A stretch of DNA of 64,000 nucleotides. Source: Rhizoclosmatium globosum. Lineage: Eukaryota > Chytridiomycota > Chytridiomycetes > Chytridiales > Chytriomycetaceae. The notes under the pieces are model-generated. The model was not told the origin of the DNA. It worked only from the letters and a program-made list of their open reading frames with translations, and did no database searches. The stretch spans positions 225,663 to 289,662 of the forward strand of contig MCGO01000052.1 in the NCBI GenBank assembly GCA_002104985.1, read 5' to 3'. The position numbers were made by a program, and so were the translations under genes. Positions 1 through 10,714 of this stretch are shown piece after piece. Every line of letters begins with the position of its first letter. Positions within the stretch are counted from its first letter, which is position 1.

Positions 1-140
1 AAGAGTCATAGTGATGATTTGATTTAATCAGTTTCGGAAGGGGTCGGAATCGTGCCTCCCATCACAAATTGGAAAATCATGAAGCCGCATCCCTGGCCAA
101 TTCAGAAACTTCCTCAAAACAAGAGCGCATTCAGATACAC

Positions 141-1218
141 ATGGGTTTCACTAACGCCAACTTCCCCTTAGTGAGTCGCTGTCTCTTACACTATTGCCAT
201 CCCGTTTACTAATCAACACACTCACTTTGGTGAACAGGGAGACGACGGCCGCACCTACCACGTCGGCACCAAGCTCGGCGAGACTGCCAACAAGATCCTG
301 ACTGTGGGCGACCCAGCCAGAGCCAAGCTTATTGCCCAGACGCACTTTGACAAGGACGTGCCCATCAAGGAAGTCTCTTCGAAGCGTGGATTTGTCACTC
401 TCACTGGAGCCTACAAGGGTGTCCCTGTGTCTATTGTAGCTATCGGAATGGGAATCTCCATGATGGACTTCTTTGTTCGTGAGGTTAGAGCGGTGACTGA
501 AGGACCCCTCGACATTATTCGGTATGATACCCTTTACCTGCCCTTATATTCCAAAGTTCCGATTCTATATGTATTCCATAATTTGAATTGATATTAACCG
601 CACCTCTACTGCAACAGATTCGGTTCTTGCGGCTCCATCTCCGAGAGAGCCAAAGTCGGAACTCTTGCCGTCGCCACTGACGGTGCAGTCTGTGCCACCA
701 GAAACTACGACCACTTTACCGGAACCGGGGACAACTCTGCCGGCTTGACAAAATGGTTGAACAAAGTGACTGGACGCAATGATCCTTACCACCTCTCTCA
801 AGTCGTGAAGCCAGATTCCCGTCTCTCTAACAAGCTCGTTTCCAAGATCAAGGAGGCTGCGGGAGCTGACAATGTAGCAACTGGACTTAATGTTACCGCA
901 GATTCGTTCTACTCTTCTCAAGCCCGTTACGATCCACGGTTCCCTGATGACAATCAGCAGCTTGTGGAAACAATTCAAAAACGGTACCCCAATGCTATTA
1001 CTCTTGAAATGGAGTCATTCATGTTGTTGCATCTTGCAGCTTGTTCTGGGCGTAAGGCGGACGGCTCCGTTGACCCACAGTTGCGAATTCGTGCTGCGGC
1101 GACAACCATGATCTTTGCCGACCGTTTGGGAGGTGAATTTATCACATATGAGGTGACCGAAAAGCTTGAGGCTTTGGCCGGAAAGGCTTGTCTTGAGACT
1201 CTTGTTGAAATGCAGTAG
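141..1218 (+). CDS. Uridine phosphorylase (copy A)
   Basis: Predicted cytosolic nucleoside phosphorylase that splits uridine with phosphate into uracil and ribose-1-phosphate (pyrimidine salvage). Exons 141-170, 238-521 and 618-1218 give 304 aa. Both introns are GT-AG and the phase is kept. The start is MGFTNANF, followed at once by intron 1. The PNP/UDP family fold is shown by the phosphate-binding stretch TVGDPARAKLIA, the GSCGSI turn and TLEMESF near the C-terminus, which carries the ribose-binding Met-Glu pair. Copy B lies tail-to-tail 69 bp downstream, so the two genes form an inverted pair. Exon 2 encodes the same protein segment in both copies, while exon 3 has clearly diverged. A purine-specific relative is less likely because the match is to uridine phosphorylase motifs, but substrate specificity is inferred. 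Confidence 0.88.
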
Positions 1219-1287
1219 TATCGTTAAATAAATTTCTTGTTTATATGGTTGTTCAAGTGCTGATTATAATTTATTCTGGTATAACAC

Positions 1288-2375
1288 TCATTCGTCGTCC
1301 TTGCCCCTTTTGCGTTTCTGGGGACTTGCACTTGATTTAACACCAATCAACGCCTCCAAACATGCTTTACCACCAGATGCTTCCAACTTCTCTGTCGCTT
1401 CTGGGCCAGAAATAAATGCCCCACCAACACGATCTGCAAAAATCATAGTACACGCTGCCGCACGAATTTTGAGAGCGGGATCAACAGAACCATCTTCACG
1501 TTTCCCAGAACAAGCTGCCAAATGAAGCAGCATATATGATTCCATTTCAAGAGTAATAGCATTTGGGTAACGTTTATGGATAGTCTCGATAAGTGTTTGG
1601 TTTTCATCGGCGAAGCGTGGATCAAGACGGGCTTGAGAAGAGTAGAACGAATCTGCGGTCACATTAAGTCCAGTTGCTACATTCTTTTTTCCGACTGCAT
1701 CTGCAATTTTATCACGAAGCTGTTGTATTCGTCAGCATAATAAACCCAAACAAGCGTGTAGAAACCTCACCAAATTCGATAATTCCGAGTTTGCTTCTAC
1801 AACTTGAGAGATGTGGTAAGGCTCTGACTTTGCATCCTTCTTTGATCCTGTAAAGTGGTCGTAGTTTCTTGTGGCACACACAGAACCATCAGTAGCGACA
1901 GCGAGGGACCCAACTTTCGCGTCAGTCGAGATAGAGCCACAGGACCCAAATCTTGTACGAACATAAGTCTCAGTTTAGTGTACACCCAAGTGTCCACATA
2001 CCGAATAATGTCAAGTGGTCCTTCAGTCACAGCTCTAACCTCACGAACAAAGAAGTCCATCATGGAGATTCCCATTCCGATAGCTACAATAGACACAGGG
2101 ACACCCTTGTAGGCTCCAGTGAGAGTGACAAATCCACGCTTCGAAGAGACTTCCTTGATGGGCACGTCCTTGTCAAAGTGCGTCTGGGCAATAAGCTTGG
2201 CTCTGGCTGGGTCGCCAACAGTCAGGATCTTGTTGGCAGTCTCGCCGAGCTTGGTGCCAACGTGGTAGGTGCGGCCGTCGTCTCCCTTCAGAGATGGTTG
2301 GTGAGAAGACAGTCAATCCTACTTTAGTATTCTCGAGGAACTCACTAAGGGGAAGTTGGCGTTGGTAAACTTCAT
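1288..2375 (-). CDS. Uridine phosphorylase (copy B)
   Basis: Second uridine phosphorylase gene, convergent with copy A. Exons run 2375-2346, 2285-2002, 1951-1771 and 1719-1288 (308 aa). The first two intron positions match copy A. The third intron (1770-1720) is absent from copy A, so it was gained here or lost there. The start MKFTNANF parallels copy A. The family motifs TVGDPARAKLIA, GSCGSI and TLEMESY are all present, so the enzyme looks intact. The C-terminus ends in a basic stretch (QKRKRGKDDE) that copy A lacks; it resembles a short nuclear-localisation signal, but that is only inference. Exon 2 is almost the same as copy A at the DNA level, whereas exons 3 and 4 are much less similar, which suggests local gene conversion. 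Confidence 0.87.
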
Positions 2376-2857
2376 TTGATGTGCGCGGCTTCTTTTTCAG
2401 AGATCTGACTCTTTGGTGTTTCTGTCACTGTTTGCTTTACGCGGCAAAGATTATCCATCATTTGAAAACTGTGTTATAGATTGTCAGTAAAGTACACATT
2501 GTACAGCATATACACATTAGATTTAGAGGTGACAGAGTCGGAAAACTGTGAATCTATGTGGTTGTAGTTCAAATTGAATATTTAGTTATGCGCAGCCTGA
2601 GTGGAAGAGTGCAATATTATTTTACCCCAGCTGGTTTATCGTGAATCTTCTATCTTCTTTCTTCTTTCTCTATTTCTCAAAAGCTCAAGCCCCAAACAAG
2701 CGAACAACATTCCTCTAATTCAAATCAAAACAAACAAATCCCACCCATGCAGGTTTCGCAATCTGATAACAACGAATACACGTCATGCGCTGTCAAGGAA
2801 AGGGCGACTATAAAAGTCAGCTGAAGGAACACATTCTTTCCTCCACAAACATCAATC

Positions 2858-4075
2858 ATGACTGTCGAACAGCTTACAAAAGCAACTGCCGCTCTCAAGA
2901 TCCAGCCTTTGAAAAGAAACTTCAGCTTGGACGCTTTGTACCCTTCGTTCAAGGTCCAGCCCCACATTGGAACTGAATTCAAGAGAGGGTAAGTTTCAAA
3001 TCAAATAAGTGATCTCGACACCATTCTCACTTCATCTTCACCAAAAAAAGAATCCAAATCCGTGACCTTCTCAAAGCTCCAAATGCCGATGAACTCTTCC
3101 TTGACCTCGCTGTCTTGATTGCCGAGAGGAACGTTGTTTTCTTCCGTGACCAAGATCTTAACTTTGAAGAGCAAAAGGAGTTTGTTGACCGTCTTGGAAA
3201 GATTTCTGGAAAGCCAGCTACCTCTGGCCTTCACTCTCATCCAATCAGTGAAGAGAGTGATGAGTTTGGTGAAAAGAACTACGAGGTTAGCTCAGTGAAG
3301 AACAAGACTTTGGAGCAGGGACGTCGCGACAGATCTGAATTCCATTCTCGTGGATTCCACTCAGAGTACGTGTAATCATTGACTTTATATGACATCAAAT
3401 TGTTAATATTCTTATCTAAACAGTGTTACCTTCGAAGTTGTTCCACCAGACTACACTGCCTTGCGTCTTCGTGAGCTGCCACCAGAAGGAGGCGACACGC
3501 TCTGGGCTAGTTCTTACGAGGCCTACGACCGTCTCTCTCCTGCATTCGCCAAGTTTGTCGAAGGTCTCACCGCTTTCCACTCCGGCGACGGCTTCATCGC
3601 CCTCGAAAAGGCAGGCCTCGTGAAAATCAACGCAGGACCACGAGGATCTCCAGAAGATGTCGGAACTCACCTGTCCACTTCTCATCCAGTTGTTCGTACG
3701 AACCCAATTACTGGCTGGAAGGGGTTGTACGTCTCATCTGGATTCACAAAGCGGATCAATGAGCTTTCCAAGGACGAATCGGATGTTGTTTTGCAGCACC
3801 TTTTCAACTTGTACTTCCAGAACCATGATTTGCAAGTCCGATTTAAGTGGGGCAAGCATGATGTTGCTGTGTGGGATAACCGTAGTGCTTTGCACGCTGC
3901 TACTGCTGACTTTGACGCTGATGCCTTCATCAGAGTTGGTGAACGTGCTGCTTCTCTTGGAGAGAAGCCATACTTGGACCCTAACTCTACCTCTCGCCGT
4001 GTGGCTCTTGGCTTGGCTCCACCTACTGCTCGCCGTGCTCACCTGGCTTCGTTGGCAGCTGAAGGAAAGAAGTAA
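2858..4075 (+). CDS. TauD-family Fe(II)/2-oxoglutarate dioxygenase
   Basis: Predicted non-haem iron dioxygenase related to taurine/alkylsulfonate dioxygenases (bacterial TauD, yeast JLP1), which release sulfite from sulfonates using 2-oxoglutarate and oxygen. Exons 2858-2988, 3051-3365 and 3424-4075 give 365 aa, close to the fungal family length. The facial triad is visible as H147-x-D149 in GFHSDVTF, with the codon for D149 split by intron 2, and distal H306 in SALHAATADF. The cosubstrate-binding arginine probably lies in the following STSRR segment. Other family landmarks are NVVFFRDQDL and PPEGGDTLWAS. There is no signal peptide, so it should be cytosolic. It has its own promoter and no metabolic partner next door. 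The exact substrate (taurine, another sulfonate or a phenoxy acid) cannot be told from sequence. Confidence 0.87.
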
Positions 4076-4278
4076 ATTGTAATTTTGTATTGATGTTCCA
4101 AGTTTTGTTCGATAATAAAGTGATGATTCAAGTTGAATGTTATTCAAAGTCTGACCAATTCAATTGAATTCCAGCACAAGGTGGACCCTTCCGCCTCACT
4201 ATCAGAAACAGGAAAAATTAAAAGGTTACAAGGTTTATTGGATAGAAGCATGTATCTTTATAGAAATGAAGTTGAAAT

Positions 4279-5247
4279 TTACATGACCAAAGCGGCAACG
4301 AGAGCGCTAAGGACACCGATGGCAGCACCAGAGGCCGAGCCGACCTTGGCAGCAGTGGTGGTGGCAGCTGGAGCAGCACCAGGCAACAAGACAGTGTCGA
4401 TAACGTGAACAAGAACCTTGTCAGCAAGAACATCAGCAACAACAACCTTGGCAGCAGCCTTGTTTCCAGCACCAGAAACAAGGACGTTGGTTCCGTCAAA
4501 GGTCACGTTCAAGGTCTGACCAGTGGCGCTGGTGGCAGCAGCTGGGATGCTCTTGGCCTTGACAATGTCGGTTGAGTGGATGTTTCCTGGCAACACGTGG
4601 AGCAGCAAGACCTGCTTGAGCTGCTCAACTGTGAGGGTCTTGGCGACATCGGCGATGGCGTCGAAAGCCGCGTTGGTTGGGGCAAGAATGGTGACGTTAG
4701 ACAACTTGGAAACAGTGTCGGCAAGTCCGGCAGTGACAATTGCGTTGACAAGGGATGTCAAGTTGGCGGCCTTGGCAGTGTCAACGACGTTGGTTGGTGG
4801 GATGAGGACCTGGTCGATAACGTGAACGTATCCACCGTCGTATTGGTGGGTCTTGACAACGTTGGCGGCTGGGGTGCCGAAGGCTGAAGAAAGCTGGATT
4901 CCCTTGGCGGAAGAGCCGGAAGCCTTGACCTCGTTACCCTGAACAGTGGCGAGGAAACCAGTTCCGTCAAAAGAGGCTCCAGAGAAAGCGGTGGCAGACA
5001 GGTGGTAGGTCAACACGTTGGTGAGAGCAGTAATGTCAGACGCGTTGAAACCAGCCTTGACAACGGCAGCCAAAGCGTCATCAGTTGGAGCAAAGACGGT
5101 TCCGTTGAAAGTTGGAACAGCAGAGAGGACGGCTGGGGAAGTCTTGACCAAAGCGATCAAGGTGTTGGCGTTGGCAGCAGTCAAGGTGTCAATGAGGCCG
5201 GCAGCGGAGACAACTGAGGCGAGGAGAGCAGAGGCAAGGAACTTCAT
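4279..5247 (-). CDS. Secreted fasciclin (FAS1) protein, probably GPI-anchored
   Basis: Predicted cell-surface adhesion-type protein of 322 aa in a single exon. The reading frame is open further upstream, but the start is placed at MKFLASALLASVVSAAG because this is a clear signal peptide and a TATA-like box sits about 50 bp before it. Two FAS1 domains follow, roughly residues 18-150 (with TVFAPTDDALAA) and 155-290 (with VTILAPTNAAFDAI and LLLHVLPGNI). The C-terminus is a small-residue linker and a short hydrophobic tail (GVLSALVAALVM), the usual form of a GPI attachment signal. Codon choice is strongly biased to C/G-ending codons, as in highly expressed genes. FAS1 proteins work in adhesion at fungal walls; the partner here is unknown. 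Confidence 0.85.
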   Translation of the reverse strand: MKFLASALLASVVSAAGLIDTLTAANANTLIALVKTSPAVLSAVPTFNGTVFAPTDDALAAVVKAGFNASDITALTNVLTYHLSATAFSGASFDGTGFLATVQGNEVKASGSSAKGIQLSSAFGTPAANVVKTHQYDGGYVHVIDQVLIPPTNVVDTAKAANLTSLVNAIVTAGLADTVSKLSNVTILAPTNAAFDAIADVAKTLTVEQLKQVLLLHVLPGNIHSTDIVKAKSIPAAATSATGQTLNVTFDGTNVLVSGAGNKAAAKVVVADVLADKVLVHVIDTVLLPGAAPAATTTAAKVGSASGAAIGVLSALVAALVM

Positions 5248-5293
5248 TTTAATAGAGTGTTTGTGTATGTTGAAGGAGGAGAATGGTGTGGTT

Positions 5294-5300
5294 CTTATAG
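5294..5300 (-). promoter_or_regulatory. TATA-like box of the fasciclin gene
   Basis: The minus strand reads CTATAAG about 50 bp upstream of the chosen fasciclin ATG. Its position fits a core promoter for a highly expressed gene and supports the short start over the longer open frame. The rest of the 316-bp gap to the chitinase stop shows no further gene. Confidence 0.4.
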
Positions 5301-5563
5301 TTTGGTTTCTCGATCTCTTGGTAATGACATTTGAAATCATAGCATGGGACTGAATTTCAAAGAATATCACGTGTGAGATGTCTGCGATATTTTGTAATGA
5401 AATCGGGAGGCACCGTTTTTCAAATTCAGAGAAAGACTAGGGTTTCTATGACATTAAAGACTCGGATTTCGGGGCCAATTTGGACGAAAGGATACCATTG
5501 AACAAATCAAAGAACTTCATTCATTCATTACTACTTCAAATGAGCATATCAAAAAGACGCCTT

Positions 5564-7228
5564 CTAATTCCAAATCTCTGGGTTTGCTGGAGTCTGACAA
5601 CGAGTGTTCCAATCCGTACCAACACAAACCTGCCCATTTGGACAGTCCTTCACAACCCACACATTGTTCTTACACGTAGCAACAGCAGTCGCAGCGCAAC
5701 CCTTCGAATCAATGTTAGTGTTACACTTGGTTCCATGGTTACGTCGCGGATCCTTTGACAAGCATCTGTTCATGCCGCAAACAACTTCGACGGTTCTTGC
5801 TGTCTCTCACGTCGTTAGATGCTTCCCACGCAATGATTCCGGCAAGACCGTGGTCCCAGACGTACTGACACTTTTCATACACGGCATAGACGGAGTCGTA
5901 AGCGAGCAGGTCCATTGTGGTTGGATTGTATGTGTACGATGACTTGGAGGCGCTGTCCCAGTATTCCGTGCTTCCGGCAAGTGGGATCTGGGAATAATCG
6001 CAGTTTCCGGAAGGACATTGGGTGTTGTAGGAATCGGAACCGGGGCCGTTAGTTGGTTGGTTGATTCCGGTTGTGTTTCCAAAGACTTGCGAGTACATTG
6101 CGACGCCAATGTTGATTTTGCTTGCGGGGACTCCATAACCGAGGTAAGCCTTGACAGCGAGATCGACGGAGAAGTGAGCGTATGGCTCCACAGTGTATAC
6201 GTTACTGTGAGGACCTGAAATCTCGTCTCCCCATGCCGAAGACTTGAAATCGTCTGATTAGATTGACCGGATAAATTAGTAATAAGTTATGCAAAAACGC
6301 ACCCCACACTCGAGAGATACTCACAAGTCATAACATTAAAGTAATCCAAATACTTGATCATAGCCGGAAACGGAAGAGCCGTCATCCTCGCCGGGTTCGG
6401 CGTAACACACCCTGTGATTTCAAACTTGGTCAACCCAGCTGCATCAAGGCGATTCCTCAAAATCTCCAAAAACTTTGCAAAGTTGGCTGGATCGTCTGGA
6501 GACGCCTCGTTCCCGTTCCCGTAGTTGTCTTCAGGTGTGTCTTGCACGTATTCCCAGTCAATGTCGACACGGTTGAAGAGACCTGGATATTGCTTCAAGA
6601 CGTCCATAATTCCGTCGACAAAGAGTTCAGGAGTTCGCATGGCGCTGGAAAAGTACGTGGATCCTGTCCATCCTCCGATTGCGAGGCCAAAGTTGAATTT
6701 GTTGCCGGCCCTAATTATTCAGGGTGTCAGTAATCAAGTTGAAAGGAAATTAGGTTTTCCCCCTCACTTTCGGAGCTTCATAAACTGCCCAAAGTTACCG
6801 TAGTATGCCTGGCCTGGCGCATCTGGCGGTGAAACAGAATGGATCGAAGGGTTATCTGAGTTCTTGGAATTGAATTGCTGCTCGAAATCGGAAAAGTTGT
6901 CGTTGGATACAGGGACTTCGCTCATTGTCTCGGTAGTCTTGTTTGCAATGGTGTAGAAAGCGTAGGTGACATCGGTCAAGAGCTTAATTGGTAGATCAGC
7001 TGGCTGGTAGTTTTCGTAAGGGGGTCCGTTGTTGTCTGGGTGGCCCGGGTAGTTTGGGTTCTTGTAGGTTCCCCAGTTTGCGTAGTAGGCAACTAAACGC
7101 TTGCCAGAGGGGAACTTGGTGACATCGGGGTTGAGAGGTGCCTTGAATGTGTCTGATGCCGAAGCAGTATCGATAGCCATTGTGGTCGCAATGGCAGCGA
7201 AGGCGAGAAGTACAGACAGCGGCTGCAT
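5564..7228 (-). CDS. GH18 chitinase with C-terminal chitin-binding-like domain
   Basis: Predicted secreted endochitinase of 492 aa. Exons run 7228-6768, 6710-6325, 6253-5811 and 5752-5564. The last intron (5810-5753) was placed by phase: only the acceptor ending at 5753 joins the conserved GIIAWEASND strand to the C-terminal domain. The start MQPLSVLLAFAAIATTMA is a signal peptide; an earlier in-frame position gives no leader. The catalytic motif is D203-x-D205-x-E207 in VDIDWEY, and GLAIGGWTGS is the preceding beta-strand. The last ~60 residues have six cysteines and resemble the CBM19-like chitin-binding tail of yeast CTS1. It would act on wall or prey chitin. It lies beside the fasciclin gene on the same strand, 316 bp apart, so each is transcribed separately. 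Confidence 0.9.
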
Positions 7229-7739
7229 CTGGATTGAAGTTGTTTTTTTTTGTTTGGAAAGTTGTGGCAAAGAAAGCGGAAAGGATGGATTCCAGAAGCG
7301 CTCTCTCAAATTGGTCAAATTTGTTGCTTGGTCATGAGACACGATACTGACATGAAGTGATTTATACTCCTCGGTGCACGCGAAGCTTGCCAGGTATAAC
7401 TATATGATTAAATTTTGTTAGGAATTGTTTTGTTGCTAAATGAGATCGAGACGGGCAAGGCGGCACACCACGGGTGCCCAAAGCGCAGCATTTCCGTTTC
7501 TCGATCCGACACTCAATAATAGTACAGGCCGCTACCGCTTCTACGCTGATCGTGTTCATTAATGTCCCCGCAAGAAATAAAGACAAACTGTTAGCAATGG
7601 AGATATTCAAAATACCCACACAAAGAAATGGAGCAGGAGGAGTTAATACCGCTTTATTAATTGATAATGCAAATAAGGACATACTGGTGATTAAAAAGAA
7701 TAAATCATGACACGAATGGATCTTCATCGTCAGACGCTA

Positions 7740-8520
7740 TCCGTTCTACCCTCGTCTATGCACAAGTAAAGGCATGTAGTTCTCTTCTGTTCGTGTCATT
7801 GCTCGCTTCGTTCGCATCCCTAAAACACAATACTCTACGGCACCGCTCGCTTTTGAGTTCATTTCTATTTAAATGATTTTCTCTTCCTGACTTTGTTAGT
7901 TTCTACGTTCGCTGCCCCTCCTTTGTGCTTGTTCCACCAAGTCGCGCCTTTCAGGCGCTCAGTCGTCTTCCGTCTGTTTCACTGCTCGACCTTCCCTTTT
8001 TCAAATGTTTCAGTAGCAACTCTTTCGAGTTCATTTCTATTTAGTTGGGTTCTCTATTGACTTAGGGTTTTCTTGCCCTTCATCCCTCTTGATTCACACA
8101 TTAATTCCAGACTCCATAGCCCTAATTCACAAGTTAAGGCACAGTAACGTCCGTTTCACTGCTCACTCCATTCACCATTCCCAAAAAGCATAGTTCCAAA
8201 AGGTCCCTATGACAAGACAACTCGTTTTTGAATTTATTTCAATTAAATTGATGTTCTCCCTGATTTCGTTTGTTTCATTGCTCGCTGCGCTCGCTCTCCT
8301 CCCTTTTTTGCTTGTTCCAGAATTAACTCCAGATTCCTTCGCGCCTTTCAGGCGCTCAGTCGTCTTCCGTCCGTTTCATTGCTTGTTGCGCTCGAACTTT
8401 TTCTATTTCCCCTGGTTCACGAGTAACTCTACCTATTTAATTCATTTCTATTTTGTTGATTTCTCTCGGAAAGTCGTCGGTTTCACTGCTCGCTACACTA
8501 AATCCCTCCCTGTTTGTCTA
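7740..8520. repeat. Degenerate tandem repeat in a gene-free region
   Basis: The 2-kb gap between the chitinase start (7228) and the LRR gene end (9215) holds no credible gene. Within it, several degenerate copies of a roughly 100-200-bp unit can be seen. One recurring block reads like TTTCAYTGCTCGCT and occurs near 7795, 7978, 8157, 8274, 8377 and 8491. A second block, GCGCCTTTCAGGCGCTCAGT, is at about 7945 and again at 8341, each time followed by CGTCTTCCGTC. A third, ATTTCTATTTAA-like, follows near 7861, 8034 and 8442. The spacing is uneven, so this is an old, decayed array. No transposase is encoded. Confidence 0.55.
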
Positions 8521-8715
8521 TAATATTCAATGATTTGTTTGAATCATGACTGGAAGTACATGATACAAAATGTATCACTCTGACTGTTCCATCCCAAAAT
8601 CATTTTGACAGAATCTCAAAAATTACCTTAATAGTGAAGGTTTCATATCACACTGACAGTATATGGCTCACTTTTTGCACAATTGCGACAATGCCTGACT
8701 CATGGAGTTCAAGAT

Positions 8716-8731
8716 GTCTGTCGCGACAGAC
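8716..8731. repeat. Perfect 16-bp palindrome
   Basis: GTCTGTCGCGACAGAC is its own reverse complement and stands alone in otherwise plain sequence between the repeat array and the LRR gene. It could be a dimeric protein-binding site or chance; no nearby start codon uses it. Confidence 0.45.
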
Positions 8732-9214
8732 GAAATTTGAACCCTGATGTACAGAAATAACAAAATTGGTTGTCAACATGTACAAATCAACAAGAACAAA
8801 TACATCAAAGGAAAAGAATAAAAGTATAAAAGCAATCCGAATTTTGTTTTGTTTTTACTCAGTTTTGCGTTGAATGAAAAGGCCAAAACGTGCACATTGG
8901 ACCTTACATAAGTAGGTTGGAGATGAGATAAGACTTGACTAATAATCCACGTGGTCTCAGATTACACAACACGAAACTGGGTTGGGAGAGCGTTCTGGCC
9001 AAATAGTAACACCAAAGGAAAGGTTCAAGATTTTCAACCTAATCATTGTGACTCATTTCAGAACGAACCTACCTTTGGCACTGTATGCCACTTGACGATG
9101 GCAGCGAATTCACGCAATTAACCATCAAGAACGTGCTTTCATAAATATATATTTCTCCGAAATTTCCGCAAAGTACTGACCATTAGTAATGTGACTGAAA
9201 AAATATAAATATAA

Positions 9215-10480
9215 TCAAATCTGAAAGACAGGACCCAACACAATCCCCTCTCTAGACTCCTCCGACACAGTCAACTGATTAAACCGCAAATCACACTCCA
9301 CCATCTGAGGAACCATGACCAACAATTCCCTCGGAACATCCCCCCACAACAAATTCCCATTCAACTTGAGCTGCGTAAGTCCACCCGAAGTCCCAATTTC
9401 GCGTGGAATCGGACCCGTGAGCCGGTTTCCGTAGAGATAGACGAGATGCAAGTTTCGACAGTTTCTGAAGAGTGATGGCGGGATCTGCCCTGTGAGTGCG
9501 TTATCGCGTAACGTGAGGCGTTGTAGCAGTGTGCAGTTTGAAAGAGCTTCCGGAATGGGACCTGTGAGTTGAGGGGAGGAGTGGAGGTACAAGTATTCGA
9601 GTTTGTGGAGGTTCCCGATTGTAGTAGGGATCGTGCCTGAGAAGTTGTTTGTTTCGAGGTATAGGTGGGTCAGGTTTTTGAGGTTCCCAATGTCGGGGGA
9701 GATTGTGCCTGAGAGTTTGTTTACGGCGAGGGAGAGGAATTTCAGGTTGATGAGAGTGTATAAGGGTTCTGGGATGGAGCCAATGAGGTTTGAGTCTGTG
9801 AGGTCTAGGTGGGAGAGGGTTTGCATGAGGCCGATGAGGGGAGGGATGGTGGATTCAGTGATTAGGTGGTTCCATTGGATTTTGTATGTGGTGTTTAAAT
9901 AGACGGTTGCGTAGATTCTTTGATAGTTTTTTGGCCAGTGGTTCCAGAATAATTTGTCCATGTCAGATTGGGTGTAGGATGCGGCACGAGCTAAGGGGAG
10001 TTCGAGAAAGCGAGTCAAGTTCAGACGCGCGAAATGAAGAGATGACGTGATTCGAGCGTCCATTACACGAGATAGTGCACGGAATCTTATTACGTTCGAT
10101 GGGTGGATCCATGACAGGATCTGCTCAATCAGTTCATCAAAGAGTTTTGGGCTACTTGGAGATTCCGACTTTGCAGGAAGAAAAAAGTAGGAAGGAGAGG
10201 AACAGTGTGAGTTTTGGTCGTTGCTTTGTTTCTTGTTGCTGTTTGTATGAGACCGCGATGGCGTGATGGACATTGGTTGGTGGAGGATGAACGTTCCAAG
10301 GGTGGTTTCACAAGTTGTTTCGGCCGCTTGTGCACTTTGAAGACAAGGGGCGTCCATTGGCTCCACATTAAACAGCTTTAAATTGATATCTTGAGAATGA
10401 GAAGGAAAGGACATGATGGAAGGTACAAAATGATAGACAGTTTTGGAGCAGAAGTCAGAGGAAGGCGATGAAAATCCCAT
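9215..10480 (-). CDS. F-box-like leucine-rich-repeat protein
   Basis: Single-exon protein of 421 aa starting at MGFSSPSSDF. Residues about 110-150 (LFDELIEQILSWIHPSNVI) look like an F-box-type helix motif. From about residue 205 onwards there are some eight leucine-rich repeats of the plant type, LxxLxLxxNxLxGxIPxxIGNL, for example NLTHLYLETNNFSGTIP. There is no signal peptide and no TM segment, so an intracellular adaptor is more likely than a surface receptor. F-box/LRR proteins usually pick targets for SCF ubiquitin ligases, but the F-box call is tentative. The gene is divergent from UTP22, 234 bp away start to start. The repeats are intact and no frame break is seen. Confidence 0.72.
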   Translation of the reverse strand: MGFSSPSSDFCSKTVYHFVPSIMSFPSHSQDINLKLFNVEPMDAPCLQSAQAAETTCETTLGTFILHQPMSITPSRSHTNSNKKQSNDQNSHCSSPSYFFLPAKSESPSSPKLFDELIEQILSWIHPSNVIRFRALSRVMDARITSSLHFARLNLTRFLELPLARAASYTQSDMDKLFWNHWPKNYQRIYATVYLNTTYKIQWNHLITESTIPPLIGLMQTLSHLDLTDSNLIGSIPEPLYTLINLKFLSLAVNKLSGTISPDIGNLKNLTHLYLETNNFSGTIPTTIGNLHKLEYLYLHSSPQLTGPIPEALSNCTLLQRLTLRDNALTGQIPPSLFRNCRNLHLVYLYGNRLTGPIPREIGTSGGLTQLKLNGNLLWGDVPRELLVMVPQMVECDLRFNQLTVSEESREGIVLGPVFQI

Positions 10481-10714
10481 CAAGGTGGCGACAGATCGTC
10501 ACTTGCATTCCCCTTTTTTATTCTTCTTTAATTAAGCTTTTCTCTTTCAGGTTTCCATTGAATAAAGCGGAGAGAAGGAGAACAAGTCCTTTATGCACCT
10601 CTTTTTTTGTTTTTTCTTTTGTGACTGTTTCCTTTGAGCCAACCAACCAACGAACCAACCAACACGCCAACAAAACCCTTTTCCATTCCAAACGAAGAAA
10701 GAAAGAAAGGCACG

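Noticed and set aside
5248..5370. A 41-residue N-terminal extension of the fasciclin frame
   Set aside because: It would hide the signal peptide and lie across the TATA-like box.
5753..5765. Acceptor CAG at the end of a 45-bp version of the last chitinase intron
   Set aside because: It leaves the wrong phase and a stop; the 58-bp intron keeps phase and both conserved blocks.
8715..8760. A tRNA B-box-like GGTTCAAATTTCG on the minus strand
   Set aside because: No A box or cloverleaf could be drawn around it.
10634..10714. An upstream in-frame-looking ATG before UTP22
   Set aside because: The stretch is a low-complexity AACC-rich leader, and the conserved acidic start begins at 10715.
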